Positions 1-11,678 of a stretch of DNA of 64,000 nt are shown here, in pieces (position 1 is the stretch's first letter; each line of letters begins with the position of its first letter). The stretch lies in assembly GCA_025504975.1 (NCBI GenBank), contig JANUWI010000020.1, forward strand, positions 558,001 to 622,000, given 5' to 3'. The DNA comes from Plenodomus lindquistii. Taxonomy: Eukaryota; Ascomycota; Dothideomycetes; Pleosporales; Leptosphaeriaceae. The translations under genes and the position numbers were made by a program. Under the pieces are notes generated by a model. That model saw nothing but the letters and a program-made list of their open reading frames with translations, had not been told where the DNA came from and did not search any database.

Positions 1-2080
1 CCTGCAAGACGCCCGGCTGCGGCTTCTCGGCGGGTGGCAAACTGGGCATGTTTTCGGCGTCGGCCGGCAGCCTGATGTTCTCTGAGATCAAGGAGATTGT
101 CGACGCAGGCGCGGACGTAGTGCACGACGAGAAGACTGGGGTCAAGATGGTGATCTGGGCGCTGGCCAAGACGGCGGGCAAGTTAAACCTGTCCGTGTCA
201 ACGCTGGCCAAGACGGCCCGGAACGATCCGAGGCAGTGCGTCTGGGGCGAGTGCGGGGCCAACTGCCCGTCTGGGCTGATCCCAGTGTCCCAGTCGTCGG
301 GCGACAAGAACCCGCTCGGCATCGAGCTCGGCTGCACTGAGGGCAAGCGCAACTTCTGCTGCCCGTCCAAGGACCCACCCACGTGCAAGTCGAAGGGCAG
401 CCCCAAGTTCTGCGGCATGCTCCCCGATCGAGGTTTCGGCTAGCACCGACGGCTGCTGGACCGGCCACAAGTCGCTCTGCTGCACAAAGACGACCTCGAC
501 CGACGTGCTCGACGCCTGCAAGTGGTTTGGCGCCGCGCCCATCTGCACCCTCAAGTCCTTTGTCCCCTCCCTGTTCGGTCCGCTAGGAGGCGCCTTCTCG
601 TTCCCGTCGTACGGCTGCAGCGACGACGGGAGCAAGCCCAAGGAACTTACCAAAGGCAAAGCAAGGTCAAGGAGGGCAGCAAAGCTGCTCCTATAACGGA
701 GGTTTCAAGAGTTTATGTTGCCAAGACCCAATCCCGTGGACGGGTTGCAAATGGTGAGCTTTCCCAAAATCAAACGACTGACCCCTTTGCGGCTCCTCCG
801 TCGTCACATACTGAACATGTCCGTGATAGGCGGGCTGGAAGCACGACATGGATACAGTGGGAAAAATTGCTCGCCGGGCCTATTGGAAACCTCTTTCTTG
901 ATTCTTCGACGGAATGCAAGACGGGTTGCGAGCCCGGGGAGACGACCGTAGCCACCGACGGGTGGGGCTGTCGGTCGGGCACCTACTCCTGCGTCTGCTG
1001 CTCTGATCCAAACAAGCCACCCGTGCCGGAAGCGCGCTGATGTCGAGCTCTGCTACGGACCCAGCCACCTAGATCAGCTCGAGAGTGGCCCAGAAGCGGA
1101 AAGCAACCTTCCCAACGTTTTCGAAGAGGAACACAGATTTGACAGAGAATGCGGAACCGCAGATACCACCCGACTCCTCCGAGGGAGAGACCAGGTTGTC
1201 GATCTTTCAAACTCGTCTATGGTATTCCTGGCAAGAGGGCCAACCCGCGAAGAGCTATCCTCGACATCCGAGCTCCTTGGCACCCGTGATTTGGCCAAAC
1301 ATGGCGCCCGGGAACGTGTCCCCATGTCCTTGTGCGATCCTCGGGGCCAGAAGTCGAGCATCTGGGTGCAGAGGCACCCGAGCGTGTCGACCATCATCCG
1401 GACGACAAGCAAGGCGTGGACGGTGGCGCAGTAGGGCCTGAGCACGCTGGCGCCCACAACGGACTGGGTGACAGAGCACGTGCTGGAGAAGTAGGAGTTC
1501 CGTAACGCGCTCGAGTACATGGCGGCCGGGAAGACGCCTGGGGGTACCGCGCTCCGGGCTGGCGCTGTGCCATTTGCCAAGGTCTTCGGCGCCGGTGGTA
1601 TCTTCCAGCAGAACTGGCCAAGCGCCACCTACACCAGCCTGCAGCTCACGTACGACTGGTTCGGCAACATCAACGACTTGTTCACCAGCCTGCTGGGCCG
1701 GACCGCCGACGCGGGCCTGCAGAACCGCTTCGTTGATAACCTGCAGGTCTGCGGCGGCGACTTCAACGTGTACAAGGTGTACATGGTCGCGGGGCTGGAC
1801 TTTGTGTTGCGGCCCAATTGGAACAGCTACAACGCGCAGGATCAGGTTGGGATCCTGCTCGACGTCGTCGACATGCACGATTATCGGGGGCGAGAGCCTC
1901 GTTGTGACTGCCTTCTCGTCAACCTTCAACAACATTGTTACCATGCCTGGCGGCCTCACCCGTCACGCCGCGACCCAAGGCATCGCCTACGACTTCCAGG
2001 ACGCCTGGAAACAGACCATGCCCGACTACCTCGCGTGGCAGATGGACAGGATCCGCGACACGTTCGACGTATGTCAGTGA
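1..2080 (+). pseudogene. GH18 chitinase (killer-toxin-like, subgroup C type), 3' half, broken
   Basis: The reading enters from the left edge in a GH18-like barrel end, then gives cysteine-rich segments (CVWGECGANCPSG, NFCCPSKDPPTC, GCWTGHKSLCC, DACKWFGAAPIC, GCRSGTYSCVCC) typical of fungal chitinases related to the zymocin alpha subunit. Such enzymes hydrolyse chitin and are usually secreted. The frame shifts once near 424, where reading moves from the frame ending at 443 to the frame from 442. It shifts again near 660, where the CSYNGGFKSLCC segment follows, and a possible intron starts near 768. The C-terminal part runs in one frame from 1219 but carries TAG at 1432-1434 and another TAG just before the segment EFRNALEYMAAGK. 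It shifts again near 1885 and ends in DTFDVCQ with TGA at 2078-2080. The gene is clearly broken. The 5' half lies outside the window. Confidence 0.75.
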
Positions 2081-2569
2081 GGAGCTCCTCTACTGGGCCA
2101 GCCCGGTGGCCGCACTTATACACTCCCTAACAGTTGTCACAGCCATAACCAATATACTTACCGACCTCCAGACCAATGCCGACACGTTTCTGGCACTTCA
2201 ATTTACGGCCATGACGTCCTAGTGTCACGCAAAAGTCGGTTATCAGAATGAAGCTAATCAGAATTTGTCTGCTGTCTATGATCTCCAGTCCCGTGCAGCT
2301 AACCCCGTAAACGGCCTTCAGCATCCTCAAACTATATTATCATTAGTCACTTTTATAGCTTCATCTAGAGATACTTTCCACAAAGTTGGGTACAATGATG
2401 TATTCATCCCTGGACTAATACATCATGCAAGTAACCTTTGCTTATTTTGGGGCAGTATAGTGAGAGCCATCTTGATTATGTCTGTCCAAAGATTAGTTAC
2501 ATATCGAATCTGTTGTGTGGCGTTCGCACCAGCGCTTGGCTAGTTACGAGTGTATTCTTTGTACTTTCG

Positions 2570-3412
2570 AATCAGAAAGTATTACCATCGTCGTCTAAGA
2601 AGCTTATGCTATTTCTACTCTATGCCGGTCTCCCAACAGAACAACAGACCTTTGCATTTCAAAAAGCACCACCAGATACACGCAAAGTCATCCTTAGCAC
2701 CAATATTGCAGAAGCCAGTGTGACTATCGATGGCGTTGTCTACGTAGTCGACATAGGCTACGTCAAGCTCCGTAATTACGACGCGAAGCTCGGAATTGAA
2801 AACCCCAATGTCGTTCGCGTCAGTGAAGCGTCTGCAACACAGCCTGCCAGCCGAGCAGGCCGCATGCGCCCTGGAAAGTGCTTCAGGCTATACACATAGC
2901 AAGCTTTCCACTTCCTCGAAGAAGCTACATTCACTCAGCTCTCCCGCTCAAGCCTCGCACCTATCATCCTCCAACTTCTCAATCTGGGTATCACCAACAT
3001 AACTCGGTTCGATTATCTATCTGCCCCGCCCTCTACCCTCATCACCCGCGCCCTAGACCTGCTCTATTCCCTCGGCGCTCTGGACGCAAACGCCCGTCTT
3101 ACAAAGCCCCTCGGCGCACGCATGGCCGAACTCTCTCCCGAACCTATGCTGTCCAAAGCCCTTCTCCAAGCCACAAACTCAGACTTCAACTGTGTCAGCG
3201 AAATGCTGACCATCGCCGCAATGATGACACTCCAAGGCAATGCCTTCGGCAGTCACGACGGCAACAAGAAACAACTCGACAACGCACGGAGGCGCTTTGC
3301 TGTCGCAGAGGGTGACCATATCACACTGTACGACGACTACGAAGCGTTTTTTAAGGCGGGAATACAGAACGTACAATGGTATACGATGAGACGTTGCTGT
3401 GAGTGGAGGTGA
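2570..3412 (+). pseudogene. DHX35-like DEAH-box RNA helicase, C-terminal fragment, broken
   Basis: One frame encodes helicase motif V (LSTNIAEASVTIDGVVYV) and a damaged motif VI, then the winged-helix/HA2 region (FDYLSAPPSTLITRALDLLY, LGALDANARLTKPLG, EMLTIAAMMTLQGNAF, ARRRFAVAEGDH). This order and wording match DHX35-type spliceosome-associated helicases, which unwind RNA in the nucleus. A TAG at 2897-2899 interrupts the frame directly after CFRLYT, and the same frame then continues to 3412. Motif VI normally reads QRxGRxGR but here is QPASRAGR, so a catalytic arginine and a glycine are replaced. The N-terminal RecA domain with motifs I to III is absent, and the OB-fold end is missing beyond about 3375. 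No intron is needed. It is a non-functional fragment next to another relic. Confidence 0.8.
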
Positions 3413-4640
3413 GAATGATCTATGACCTCAAAGCGGGATATTACATTATTCAAGGTACGGCGCCACTACGTATCAGGGTTTCCTCAATCTCACGCATATA
3501 AGAAGAGACTCATGCCTCATCTAATTAAGTAGCTCCGACTGGCCCGCACTGGATGCCCCCACCTCAGAACTTTTCACGTCGACGTAGGAACAGCTCCCAG
3601 GAGCAAAAAAACATCGGATACCGACCGTTCCGTATACCTAGTAGCCAGATGATCAGTCGTTATGGACACTAGCTACAAAAGAACAAAATCGGCCTGTTCA
3701 CATCGTCGCCTGGCGTTCGGGCTCAGAGATTGCAGTTGGCTACATCGGGAAGAGCAGAGAAGGAACGGAAATTCCGCATATCAAGGAAGAAATTCACAAG
3801 GACATTTAATAATACAGTATGAACGATTCCCCTAAACCCTGATAGCAAGAAGGGGCAGTGCACTGAGTCGTTTCAAGACGGTGATACGCTACCTTCTTTT
3901 GCCCAGGAAATACCGAATGCTGTAGAAGAAAATCTTTCTGACTTGTCGTGCATGTTCTCAAGAGGCTACGAAGGTATCCTGAGGGGACTGGCAAGGATGC
4001 AACGGGGCTTGGTTCTCAGAGCACGACGTGTGACAACGCCACCAAAAGGAGGACAGTGATCGACGATTGTCATCATCGATCGCAGATAATAGAGTATCTA
4101 TAGGCACTAAGCCTGACATTGTTCGAGTTAGAGGGCGATAAAAAGTTCGATTTGCCGCATGGTGGGTCGGTGTTTGTGTTTAGTACAAGCTACCTGACTG
4201 AGTTTGACCACAGAGCATCTCTCGGGTAACAGAGTCTCTGATTCCGCACGAAGCATCGGGGACTCACCCCTACGATCGCCAGTGATAGTATTCGACAGTC
4301 TGTCTCCACGCCTGTCTCCGATTCGGTCCTCAAGCCCGCTGCCATTCCAGACCCCTAGGATCCGCAACGTTGCACCAATGTCCGCTTCACTCACGTCACA
4401 TGTCACATATGACTCTCTTGTGCCCTGCTTGATAGCTACATTGGTATTCCGTGCATGCCGTTCCAGCTCGAGTATTTCCAAGGTAACACAGAAGATGCAG
4501 AGCAAAATTCAAGTCAGGCAAGTACGGTCACGAACGTCATATCCGGCAGAGAGCGCCATCTAGCAGACCCATCGGCTACATCGGAACCCAGCACTGTAGT
4601 GAAAATGTGCTGCATGCGTAGATCCAGACTGCCATGGGTA
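3413..4640. other. No gene seen
   Basis: I see no conserved protein segment, RNA gene or terminal repeats here. Short open frames on both strands (for example 4204-4563 plus) show no family motif and overlap one another. Confidence 0.6.
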
Positions 4641-5707
4641 TCATACTGACCGTTTGTAATTGTACCCAGGCCAATCCTCGAGACCAGTAACAACTATATC
4701 GTTGACGCATTTTCCGGATCCACTACCCAGACCGTTGCTGAGGATGTGGTGGAGAGCCTTGTTGAGAAGTCCGCGGTCTTCGAACGACACCCTGAGTTTT
4801 GGAAAGTCTCGACACAGCGACATCAACTTGCCCAGTATGATCACTTGTATCTCGTAGTTGTCGTAGAAGCTTGGTTTTCCAATAGCCACCCTCATCGAGT
4901 CTACGTTGTCTAGGACAAGATGGGCAGCCACATGATCGTTATTAATTGCGCCATATTGAGTTGCAGGAAAAAAGGCTTGAACAAAGTCGCAAGCTGAATC
5001 ACAGGCCATGTAGATTGGCACAGTACTCAGATAGAGGGATCGAAATTCGCTGCGGATCTGCTGAGAGGTCTGGGTAAGGGCGAAGAACGCGGGCTTGTGA
5101 GCTGCATCGCGAGCTGTGTCGTGGGTGATAGCGAAGTCGTAGATTTGGTTGCGCAGTTCTATTACTTACTGTCAGTTTCCATATCATGGGAAAGTGATGG
5201 CTTGTGACTTACCAGGATGCAGGTCCAGGAAACGGAAGCTAGGGTTGTCGCGACAGTGGCAGCCGTGGCGTCTGGTGGACTCGCAGCTGTCGGTTGTGTT
5301 GTTTCCACCAGTGACTGTTACGTCGGCATCATGGGTGACAGGGAGATCAGGATCGCTTACAGATGCCAGTCTTCTGTAGATAAATTGTTACTTGGTTTGC
5401 GCACTCACCTCATGGTAATGACAGCCCCAATAAAGTCGGATTTCGTGATATCTGGAGAGGGAAATGCGACACACTTTTCAAGGATCCAGCTGTGCTGTGA
5501 CAGAGCACTGGAGACTCGAGCTTGGAGTTGCAGGCTCCCGGCATGTACCGCGCGAGATGCGCCGTGGTGGCAGCGCGAGCGCGCACTCTCGGTCTCTTGT
5601 CCTCGTTCCTGTTCCTGTTCCTGTCTTGTAGGGCAGCGTTGGCCAGGTAGGCACGTCGGTGGCGTGTCGTCGTCGTCGGGGTCGTCGTGTGGCGGGCCGG
5701 GCTTCAT
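4641..5707 (-). CDS. Three-exon hypothetical protein with an F-box/2EXR-like ELRNQIYDFA segment
   Basis: Exon 1 is 5707-5409, exon 2 ends at 5213, and exon 3 is 5158-4641. Intron 2 (5159-5212, 54 bases) has a GTAAGT donor and TAG acceptor, and joins CAT-CCT-G to AA-CTG-CGC to give HPELRNQIYDFA. Intron 1 has donor GTGAGT at 5408. Its acceptor is either 5374 (35 bases, unusually short) or 5356 (53 bases). Both keep frame, giving 325 or 319 residues. The N terminus (MKPGPPHDDPDDDD) is acidic and proline-rich. The ELRNQIYDFA motif is typical of many fungal proteins with an F-box-like or 2EXR start, whose roles are mostly unknown; some act as ubiquitin-ligase adaptors. No stop or shift is needed across three exons, so it may be intact. 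The start was chosen as the first ATG giving the acidic N terminus. An in-frame upstream extension to 5842 is possible. Confidence 0.65.
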
Positions 5708-7202
5708 TTCGCGCTTCCTACTATTCTGATAGGTAGGGCTGGGTCGTTGAGCAGAGGGGCACGCTAGCCGGATATAGTTACCGTAGAGCGCCAGTCGGAC
5801 AAACACAGGCGGCAACACTAGAGCCGGACTTCTAGATCGCAAGGCAGATCAGGTCATTGTGATGCTTGCTGCAAATAAACAGCTCGAGGCATGCTGAGCA
5901 GATTCTATACTGGACTCGGAAGGATTGCGTATCAAATTAACGTGTGGAAGCTGCTTATAGTGACTGACAGGTGCCAATTTGCGAGAGTGGTGAATGAGAG
6001 CGGTCGGTGAGGCAACAATGGATGAACTGAGATTACCGCCGGGCAACGAGAACAGTGAGAACGGGGACGAGAGTGAGCAGTGGCAGTTCGATCAAGGGAA
6101 TCGTAGATTGAGCAGAATGTTAGGTTTGTAACTTTGCGAGGTGATGAACGTACACGGCGCACTCCACATCTGGACAGCAGTGATGCCATGGTTATCGACA
6201 AGGCCATGCCTCTCGGTAGGGCCTTTGTTCTCAGCGGACGTGAGAAGGCTTTCTTGCTCAGTACCGTGCTTTCTTGCTCAGTGCCGTACTTTCTCGCGAG
6301 GCCGGCGCAAGTGCGACAGTCTGCGAGAGAAATGTTTGTACCCCGTCAGTCATGATCCCGATACACGCGCCCACGGTTGCTTGCTGTCGCGAGTAGAATA
6401 GCGACACGGACGCGTATCTTGGATATTGCTCATGTGTGGGTCATATGGGTACCAACGCAAGGCGGGGCCTCCATGAGGCTCCTCACGCCAGGCTCCAGAT
6501 TGCGACGCTTACTGTGGTCTGCCGCAAGAGGACGACCTCAAATACTCTGCCGACAGTGCCATGGCTCTACACCAAAATATCATTCCAGTTGGTCCGAATT
6601 TGTCATTTGTCGGGTGTTCAAACGCCGGAGCCGATAGGAGTGCTGCTGCTTGCCAAGGAAACCCGAGATACTCGCCTAATCGCCGTCATGATGATGGTAG
6701 CTTCTCCGTTTTAGCGCCGTTACAGGACAATCACAATAAGGAGAAACTTGATCGCAAGCAAAGGTTGGGTGCGCGGGGTTAAATGAGAAGGTTTAACTGC
6801 TTCTTGGACGACGTATCGCGGAATCGTTGAACATACGTTCGAACCAGAATATCGGAACCTTCTAGAATTGCTGTGTGTGTAGAGTGGCACCGGAATTCTT
6901 GTACGAGTCCTGGCACCATGAGGTACAGGATGTATGAGAGACAGGCAAGGTCTCACAGTCCTAGGTACAAAAAGAGCAGATGCGTGGGAAGATAGCATTC
7001 TCCAATATGGGAGCAAGAATAAATTGCAGACAAATTGCTACTTGATATCCCAATCTTATTCCAAAGAACGTCCGCACCTTCAGCATCTGCTCGTGGACCA
7101 GCCAGCCTCCCGCGCCCAACCGACAAGCTCACATCAATAAGCTTTCCATGGGTCTAGCTACCCACGAGCTCGTCAGAGACATCAGCTGAGTCGCCCCCAA
7201 GC
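5708..7202. other. No gene seen
   Basis: Only short, unconserved open frames on both strands. A small direct duplication is visible near 6250-6290, where the string CTTTCTTGCTCAGT occurs twice in tandem. No terminal repeats or RNA gene recognised. Confidence 0.55.
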
Positions 7203-8462
7203 TCATATCCAAGCTGCTACAGCCTCAATCGCGGTGATCCGGCTTGTAGGATCAATCAGAAGCATCCTTCGGCATATGTCTCGCAAATAGTCTGGCAGTG
7301 GAAGATTCTGAAGCTGTTAGGACTCATTGCAAATGCTGCAGAGATGGAAAAATCTACCGCGATCTTCATGCTTGTGGAGTGAATAGCCAGCTTATTGCTT
7401 TCTGGTTCGAAGAAATATTGCGTGCTAAACACGTCAGCAAAGCCAGATTCAGCTAGGTAGAATGTTGGCTTACACGGCGCCTAGATCCATGCCAACCTGG
7501 TCTAACCTTCGCAAGTGTGACTCGCGGATGCGTCCACGTACGCTCAATCCGCAGGCCTGGCCATGTTGAGCTAGCAACTCAAACTCATCTAGAGCTTGGA
7601 AGAAAACAGAGCCTTGGCACAACTCGACGATAACACAGGCCGCACTCCAGATGTCCACGGAGAAGTTCCACCTTTGTTTCAGGATCACTTCAGGAGCGCG
7701 GTACGGAAGGGTTGTAATGAGGTGGTCGTTGGACTCATCGTCAACTACTGCGCATCCGAAGTCGATAATCCTGATTGAGGGATTCTCCTCGTTCTCCTCA
7801 CACGAGATGAGAATGTTGTCGGGCTTCAGGTCTGTGTGGATCATGCCCAACTGGTGCAGCGCAGCAAGTCCCCGGAGTATCTGGCTCGAGATTCGCTTGA
7901 TTATTCCAATTGGCATTTTTCCGGAATGATCGCGAATAAGGTTGGAGAGCGGTCTGTCAAGTAGATCGGTGATGATATAACAGATGTTCCTGAACACGAA
8001 GTGATCGTGCAGCTGGACGAACGAAGCTGCGACTTTTTCCCCATCTGTGCGTAGGAAGTCCAAAATGGAAATCTCGATTTTCGCGTTCTCAATTCCTTGG
8101 GGCCCGCGTAAAAACTGTTTCATGGCGAAAGCTTTTCCTGTCGATATCTCTACCACTTTATGTACCTTACCGTACGATCCCTGCCCAAGCAGCGACCTTT
8201 TTTGGTCTGGACTACAATCAGCGTTGATTTGCACAAGGAACGATGACTGCATACACCGCTTTCGAGGACTTCGAATTGGTGAGTGTAAGATGGTCGTGGA
8301 TCCGCTGTGGACGCCCTGGGTTCTCTGGCTTGGATCAGTACACGGGTTGCCAGCCCAAATCATACGACAACTCACCTTTTTCGAAGACCTCATGAAACGC
8401 ACCTCCTTCAACTGGATCCTCTTTGCGTCTCGCAGGCGATGCGCGGTGGTCTGGCTGCCCAT
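7203..8462 (-). CDS. CMGC-type protein kinase (CLK/SRPK/DYRK-like)
   Basis: Kinase motifs appear in order: glycine loop GQGSYGKV, the ATP lysine in FAMKQF, catalytic loop HTDLKPDN, metal-binding DFG (IIDFGCA), activation-segment end YRAPE, and DIWSAACVIVELC. The HTD form instead of HRD is characteristic of CLK/LAMMER-type kinases. Suggested exons are 8462-8376, 8246-7474, 7424-7358 and 7307-7203. Introns are 8247-8375 (GTGAGT donor, CAG acceptor; its frame is open so retention is possible), 7425-7473 (GTAAGC...TAG) and 7308-7357 (GTAGAT...CAG with a CTAAC branch point). The last junction restores subdomain XI, DICRRMLLIDPTSRI, before TGA at 7203-7205. The total is about 343 residues with no disabling change. 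The N terminus is uncertain: an upstream ATG frame at 8617 could belong to another first exon. The substrate cannot be read from sequence. Confidence 0.8.
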
Positions 8463-9570
8463 AGTGTCGAGAGTAAGTGTGGATCAAGGATTGGATAATC
8501 TGATACGGAGAGGGTAGATTCGTCGAAAGAAAGCTCCGCTTTTGAGGGCTTTGAAGTGGTCAAAAAAGACAGTGGAGATGGCGCAGTCTTCGAGAGAGCC
8601 ACCTCGATTGCGACCATGAACGGTGAATGTGAAGGTGATCGTGAAGGCGAATGTGAAGGGTGGAGCAGGCGCCGAGTTGAATTTTAGGTACGACAAGAAC
8701 TTTGCCTGACTGCAGAGGGAGTGTTGAACGGCCTGGAGAACGAAATGATTGTATGCAACAAAGAGTGGTTGTTGCCTGGACGTGAGTGACGCATTGCTGT
8801 ACTGTGGATGGTGTATTCATGTCAAGTAGATCCTGACTCTTTCAGTTGCTTGTAGCCCGACAGGGCTTGCACACAAGGATGGTGAACATACAGAATATGA
8901 TTCTGGCTTCTCTTCTATCTTTCGGGCGGAGGCAGTGGGCGCCAGACGTAAGGCACATTTAGAGACGACCGATCTCCCACGCGTTACAATAGGCGGGGCT
9001 GTGACGGGCGAGACGCAGGTTTTAGGATTATTCTATTGTTGCGGACTTCTTCTCAGACTCACTATAGCATCTCTGAGTGCGCTCGTCCAGGCGAGGGGAA
9101 TCTGGAAGGAGCAATCGCTTTCGGCTTCCGGGCTGTACCTTTTGAAAAAGGTCCTGGAGCTATGTTGGAGATTAAGTTACGTCATCCTCCCAATAAGTCA
9201 TGGTCCAGACCCGCCGTCAGCCTTCGCAATGAGCACTCCAGAGGAGCGCAATGTTCTCTTCCTCTCCGTGACAAGCGTGTCATGAATTCATACCTCCCTA
9301 GCCCTGTTGGAGCCAACTGCGACTCTACTGGCCCCACTAGCGATCTGTCTGTGACCTTGTATTTCATGTGTGTAGACCTCTCGAGGGGCAGCTTTGTTGA
9401 AGGTATCGGGATTATTCTTTTCTCTCCGCTGTCAGTCCAGGCCAGTAGTACCGAAAGCTGACCTTAAAGTATGTGACGTGCGTACCCGCGTGTCCGCATA
9501 TCAACAAGGCGTGGACGTAACGGACAACGGCAGCGCGAGCGTTGGGCGATACGCAGAGCTTCTCCTTGAC
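8463..9570. other. No gene seen
   Basis: Apart from a possible alternative first exon of the kinase (8408-8617, minus), I see only unconserved open frames. No repeats with terminal structure were found. Confidence 0.5.
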
Positions 9571-10109
9571 TTAGGCTGGGCCGCCAGTGACTTCGCAGTC
9601 CTTGAGCTCTAACCGCCATCCCTTTTGAATAATGCGGAACGGCTTGAGGAGTATCCGCACTTGATACTCGCCTCTGTCGTCTTCGCCGCCCAGACGGTAT
9701 GCGAGGGGATTTGGCTCGGTACCTTGTATGCCGAGGAGGCAAGTGATGTCGAAGCTTGACTCAGCTGAGAAAGTCGCCCGAAAGGCCTGGCGGCGATTGC
9801 GTCTCTCGTTCGTTACGAGATATTGTAGGGCTTGATGGTCAGACAAAATTGTGATGGGGTGCGCAGTGCCAGCAAGCTCCATTCATCATTCGTCTAACGC
9901 GCGTCGTATGTCTGGTCATGAGACTCGGCAAATGTGAGCTTCTGCGACAGGAAAGCCATCGGGCGGAGTACACCGTGGCGCCACTCAGACGACCCTGCAG
10001 CGAGTAGAAGGTTAGAATCGTTCAACGCGATTGAACGCGGGTCAGGGTTGGAGTGAGAAAGGACTGAGGCTTCAGTAAAGCGGATCTTGGGTTTCTCTAA
10101 CGCATTCAT
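9571..10109 (-). mobile_element. Ty3/gypsy-like pol fragment: end of RT and RNase H, decayed
   Basis: Minus-strand segments read HGVLRPMAFLSQKLTFAES and, further on, HPITILSDHQALQYLVTNE, RRNRRQAFRATFSAES and GIQGTEPNPLAYRLGG. These match the RNase H domain of Ty3/gypsy polyproteins, including the TDH-like SDHQALQYL and the segment where functional elements have KPDALSR. An in-frame stop follows YDAR near 9907-9909, and the two parts are joined only through damaged sequence. Integrase and most of the reverse transcriptase are missing. No LTR was recognised near it. Confidence 0.7.
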
Positions 10110-10742
10110 GTCAGGCCTGCCCGCGGCGAGCGGGAAAGGTCATCACACCGGACTTGATGATATCGGCGAGCGGTCAAAATTCCTCTAACAAGCCGCTGAT
10201 GAAGTGTCTGTAGAATTCTGCAATACTAATGAAGGGTTAGTGCTATTGGCGCTGCGCCGCAGATGTCTGGGTAACGTTGGCGGTACCTAGATACGTGTAA
10301 GAGCCACGAAGTTTATCACGTGGTGGAGTATTTATCAGCGATGACGTCAACAGGGCGAACCTGCAGTAAAAGAGGACCCTTTAGCGGTCTCAAAAATTCA
10401 CTAGTTGATACTGTTTCACCCTAGCCGCTTGCCGTGAGCTGTGAAGTTGGAGAGCACGCGGGCGTCACCTCACCGCATCTCGCCCGTCACTTCACCTTGA
10501 CATATCGCGATTCACTTCGCGCAGCCCGTTCTGCGCCGTCAACGCACCCTATATTGCTCTCCTTCCTTGAAAAATTCTTACAACTTCAATCATACGACGG
10601 CCTCTACACCTCCATTATCGACGCCAGGATCACGCACGCTTCATAAGATTAACAGCTGCGTAAGTCTCCATCGCTTCGTACCTACCACTACCAAGTCCCT
10701 CTTTCGCGTCACTTACTGAGATTTGCTCAGCCTCTACCGATC
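10110..10742. other. No gene; upstream region of the small two-exon gene
   Basis: Nothing coding recognised on either strand. The last 300 bases are pyrimidine-rich and probably include the promoter and 5' untranslated region of the gene starting at 10743. A GTAAG motif near 10650-10662 could mark a leader intron, but this is not certain. Confidence 0.4.
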
Positions 10743-11094
10743 ATGGCCGCTAGCATCATGGAAGAATACCTCGAGCTCAAGATTCAACACTCGATCCAGC
10801 TGTCGGATCTCGAAGCCGCGATAGAAGAGGTCCGCAAATGGTACAAGAAGCAGCTCGACAAGCTAGCTAAAGAGTGTGATGACTACATAGGTTAGTTTAT
10901 TCCCGCGATTAATCGACCTTAGCTGATTCTGCGTAGTCAAAGAAGGGACAAGCGGAACTATGGACTCGGATCTCACGAATCGTGACTGGGAAAGTTTCTT
11001 GGCGGCCCAGAGCGCTGCGCGCGAAGAGATCGACACCAGCATCACTGAAAAGATGGACAAGATTTACAGGGACTTTGGACTCACTATTGCCTGA
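10743..11094 (+). CDS. Small two-exon hypothetical protein (101 aa), predicted coiled coil
   Basis: Exon 1 (10743-10890) starts with ATG in the context TCATGGCC and encodes MAASIMEEYLELKIQ followed by a charged helical stretch ending KECDDYI. An intron of 46 bases (10891-10936, GTTAGT donor, GCGTAG acceptor) splits a valine codon. Exon 2 (10937-11094) continues KEGTSGTMDSDLTNRDWES and ends with IYRDFGLTIA and TGA. The 306 coding bases are exactly in phase, with no stop or shift, which is unlikely by chance. Leucine and isoleucine spacing together with many Glu, Lys and Arg residues suggests an amphipathic or coiled-coil helix. There is no signal peptide or membrane segment. I do not recognise the family, and it has no obvious functional partner among its neighbours. 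Confidence 0.65.
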
Positions 11095-11678
11095 GCATCT
11101 GATGCTTCAAGCCTCGCAGGATTGTGCATTGCATGGGTGCAGTGGGAGGCGTTTCTGCTACTGAGTATTATGCGCACGGGCACTAAAACGTCCTGTATGC
11201 ACAATGAAGCTTGGAAGTTAGACCTTGAAGGTGACCCTACATGAGAAATATCGACGTGACTCAAGCTGTGACAGTTTCAATATGGGAGAGCTACCAAGTC
11301 AACAAGTCCAAAGTTGTTACAGACCAATGGCGGATAGTTCTTAACTAGAAATACGGGGAAGCAGAAGGCGCCCAAGGAAGGGCAGACAGGCAGGCAGGCA
11401 GGCTGCACAGAAGAAACGCTAATCACGATCGCTTCACATCACCAGAGGACGTCTGTAGGCTAAGAAGGCTGATTATGCGTTATTGTCCTCTGTGCATTAG
11501 TCTTGTTTGTCAGGTATATTTTTGCTCCTTGATGAAGGCTTGAAAGTGAGTCAGTCATTACACTAGTCACGCACTCAAGCGCGATATTAAAGCCGGTCAT
11601 AGGGTGTGACAGGAGCGTTGGACTACTATGTTGTAGGGAGGACGGCGTAGTGGTGGTATGGTGTCCCTCTGCCAGCTG
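11095..11678. other. No gene seen; contains a CAGG microsatellite
   Basis: Non-coding downstream region of the small gene. A tetranucleotide run of CAGG, four copies, lies at 11387-11402. Confidence 0.55.
11387..11402 (+). repeat. CAGG x4 microsatellite
   Basis: Four uninterrupted CAGG units are read directly from the sequence. Confidence 0.9.

Noticed and set aside
1255..1959. 234-codon open frame on the minus strand
   Set aside because: It is the antisense shadow of the chitinase C-terminal part, which has the recognisable protein text on the plus strand.
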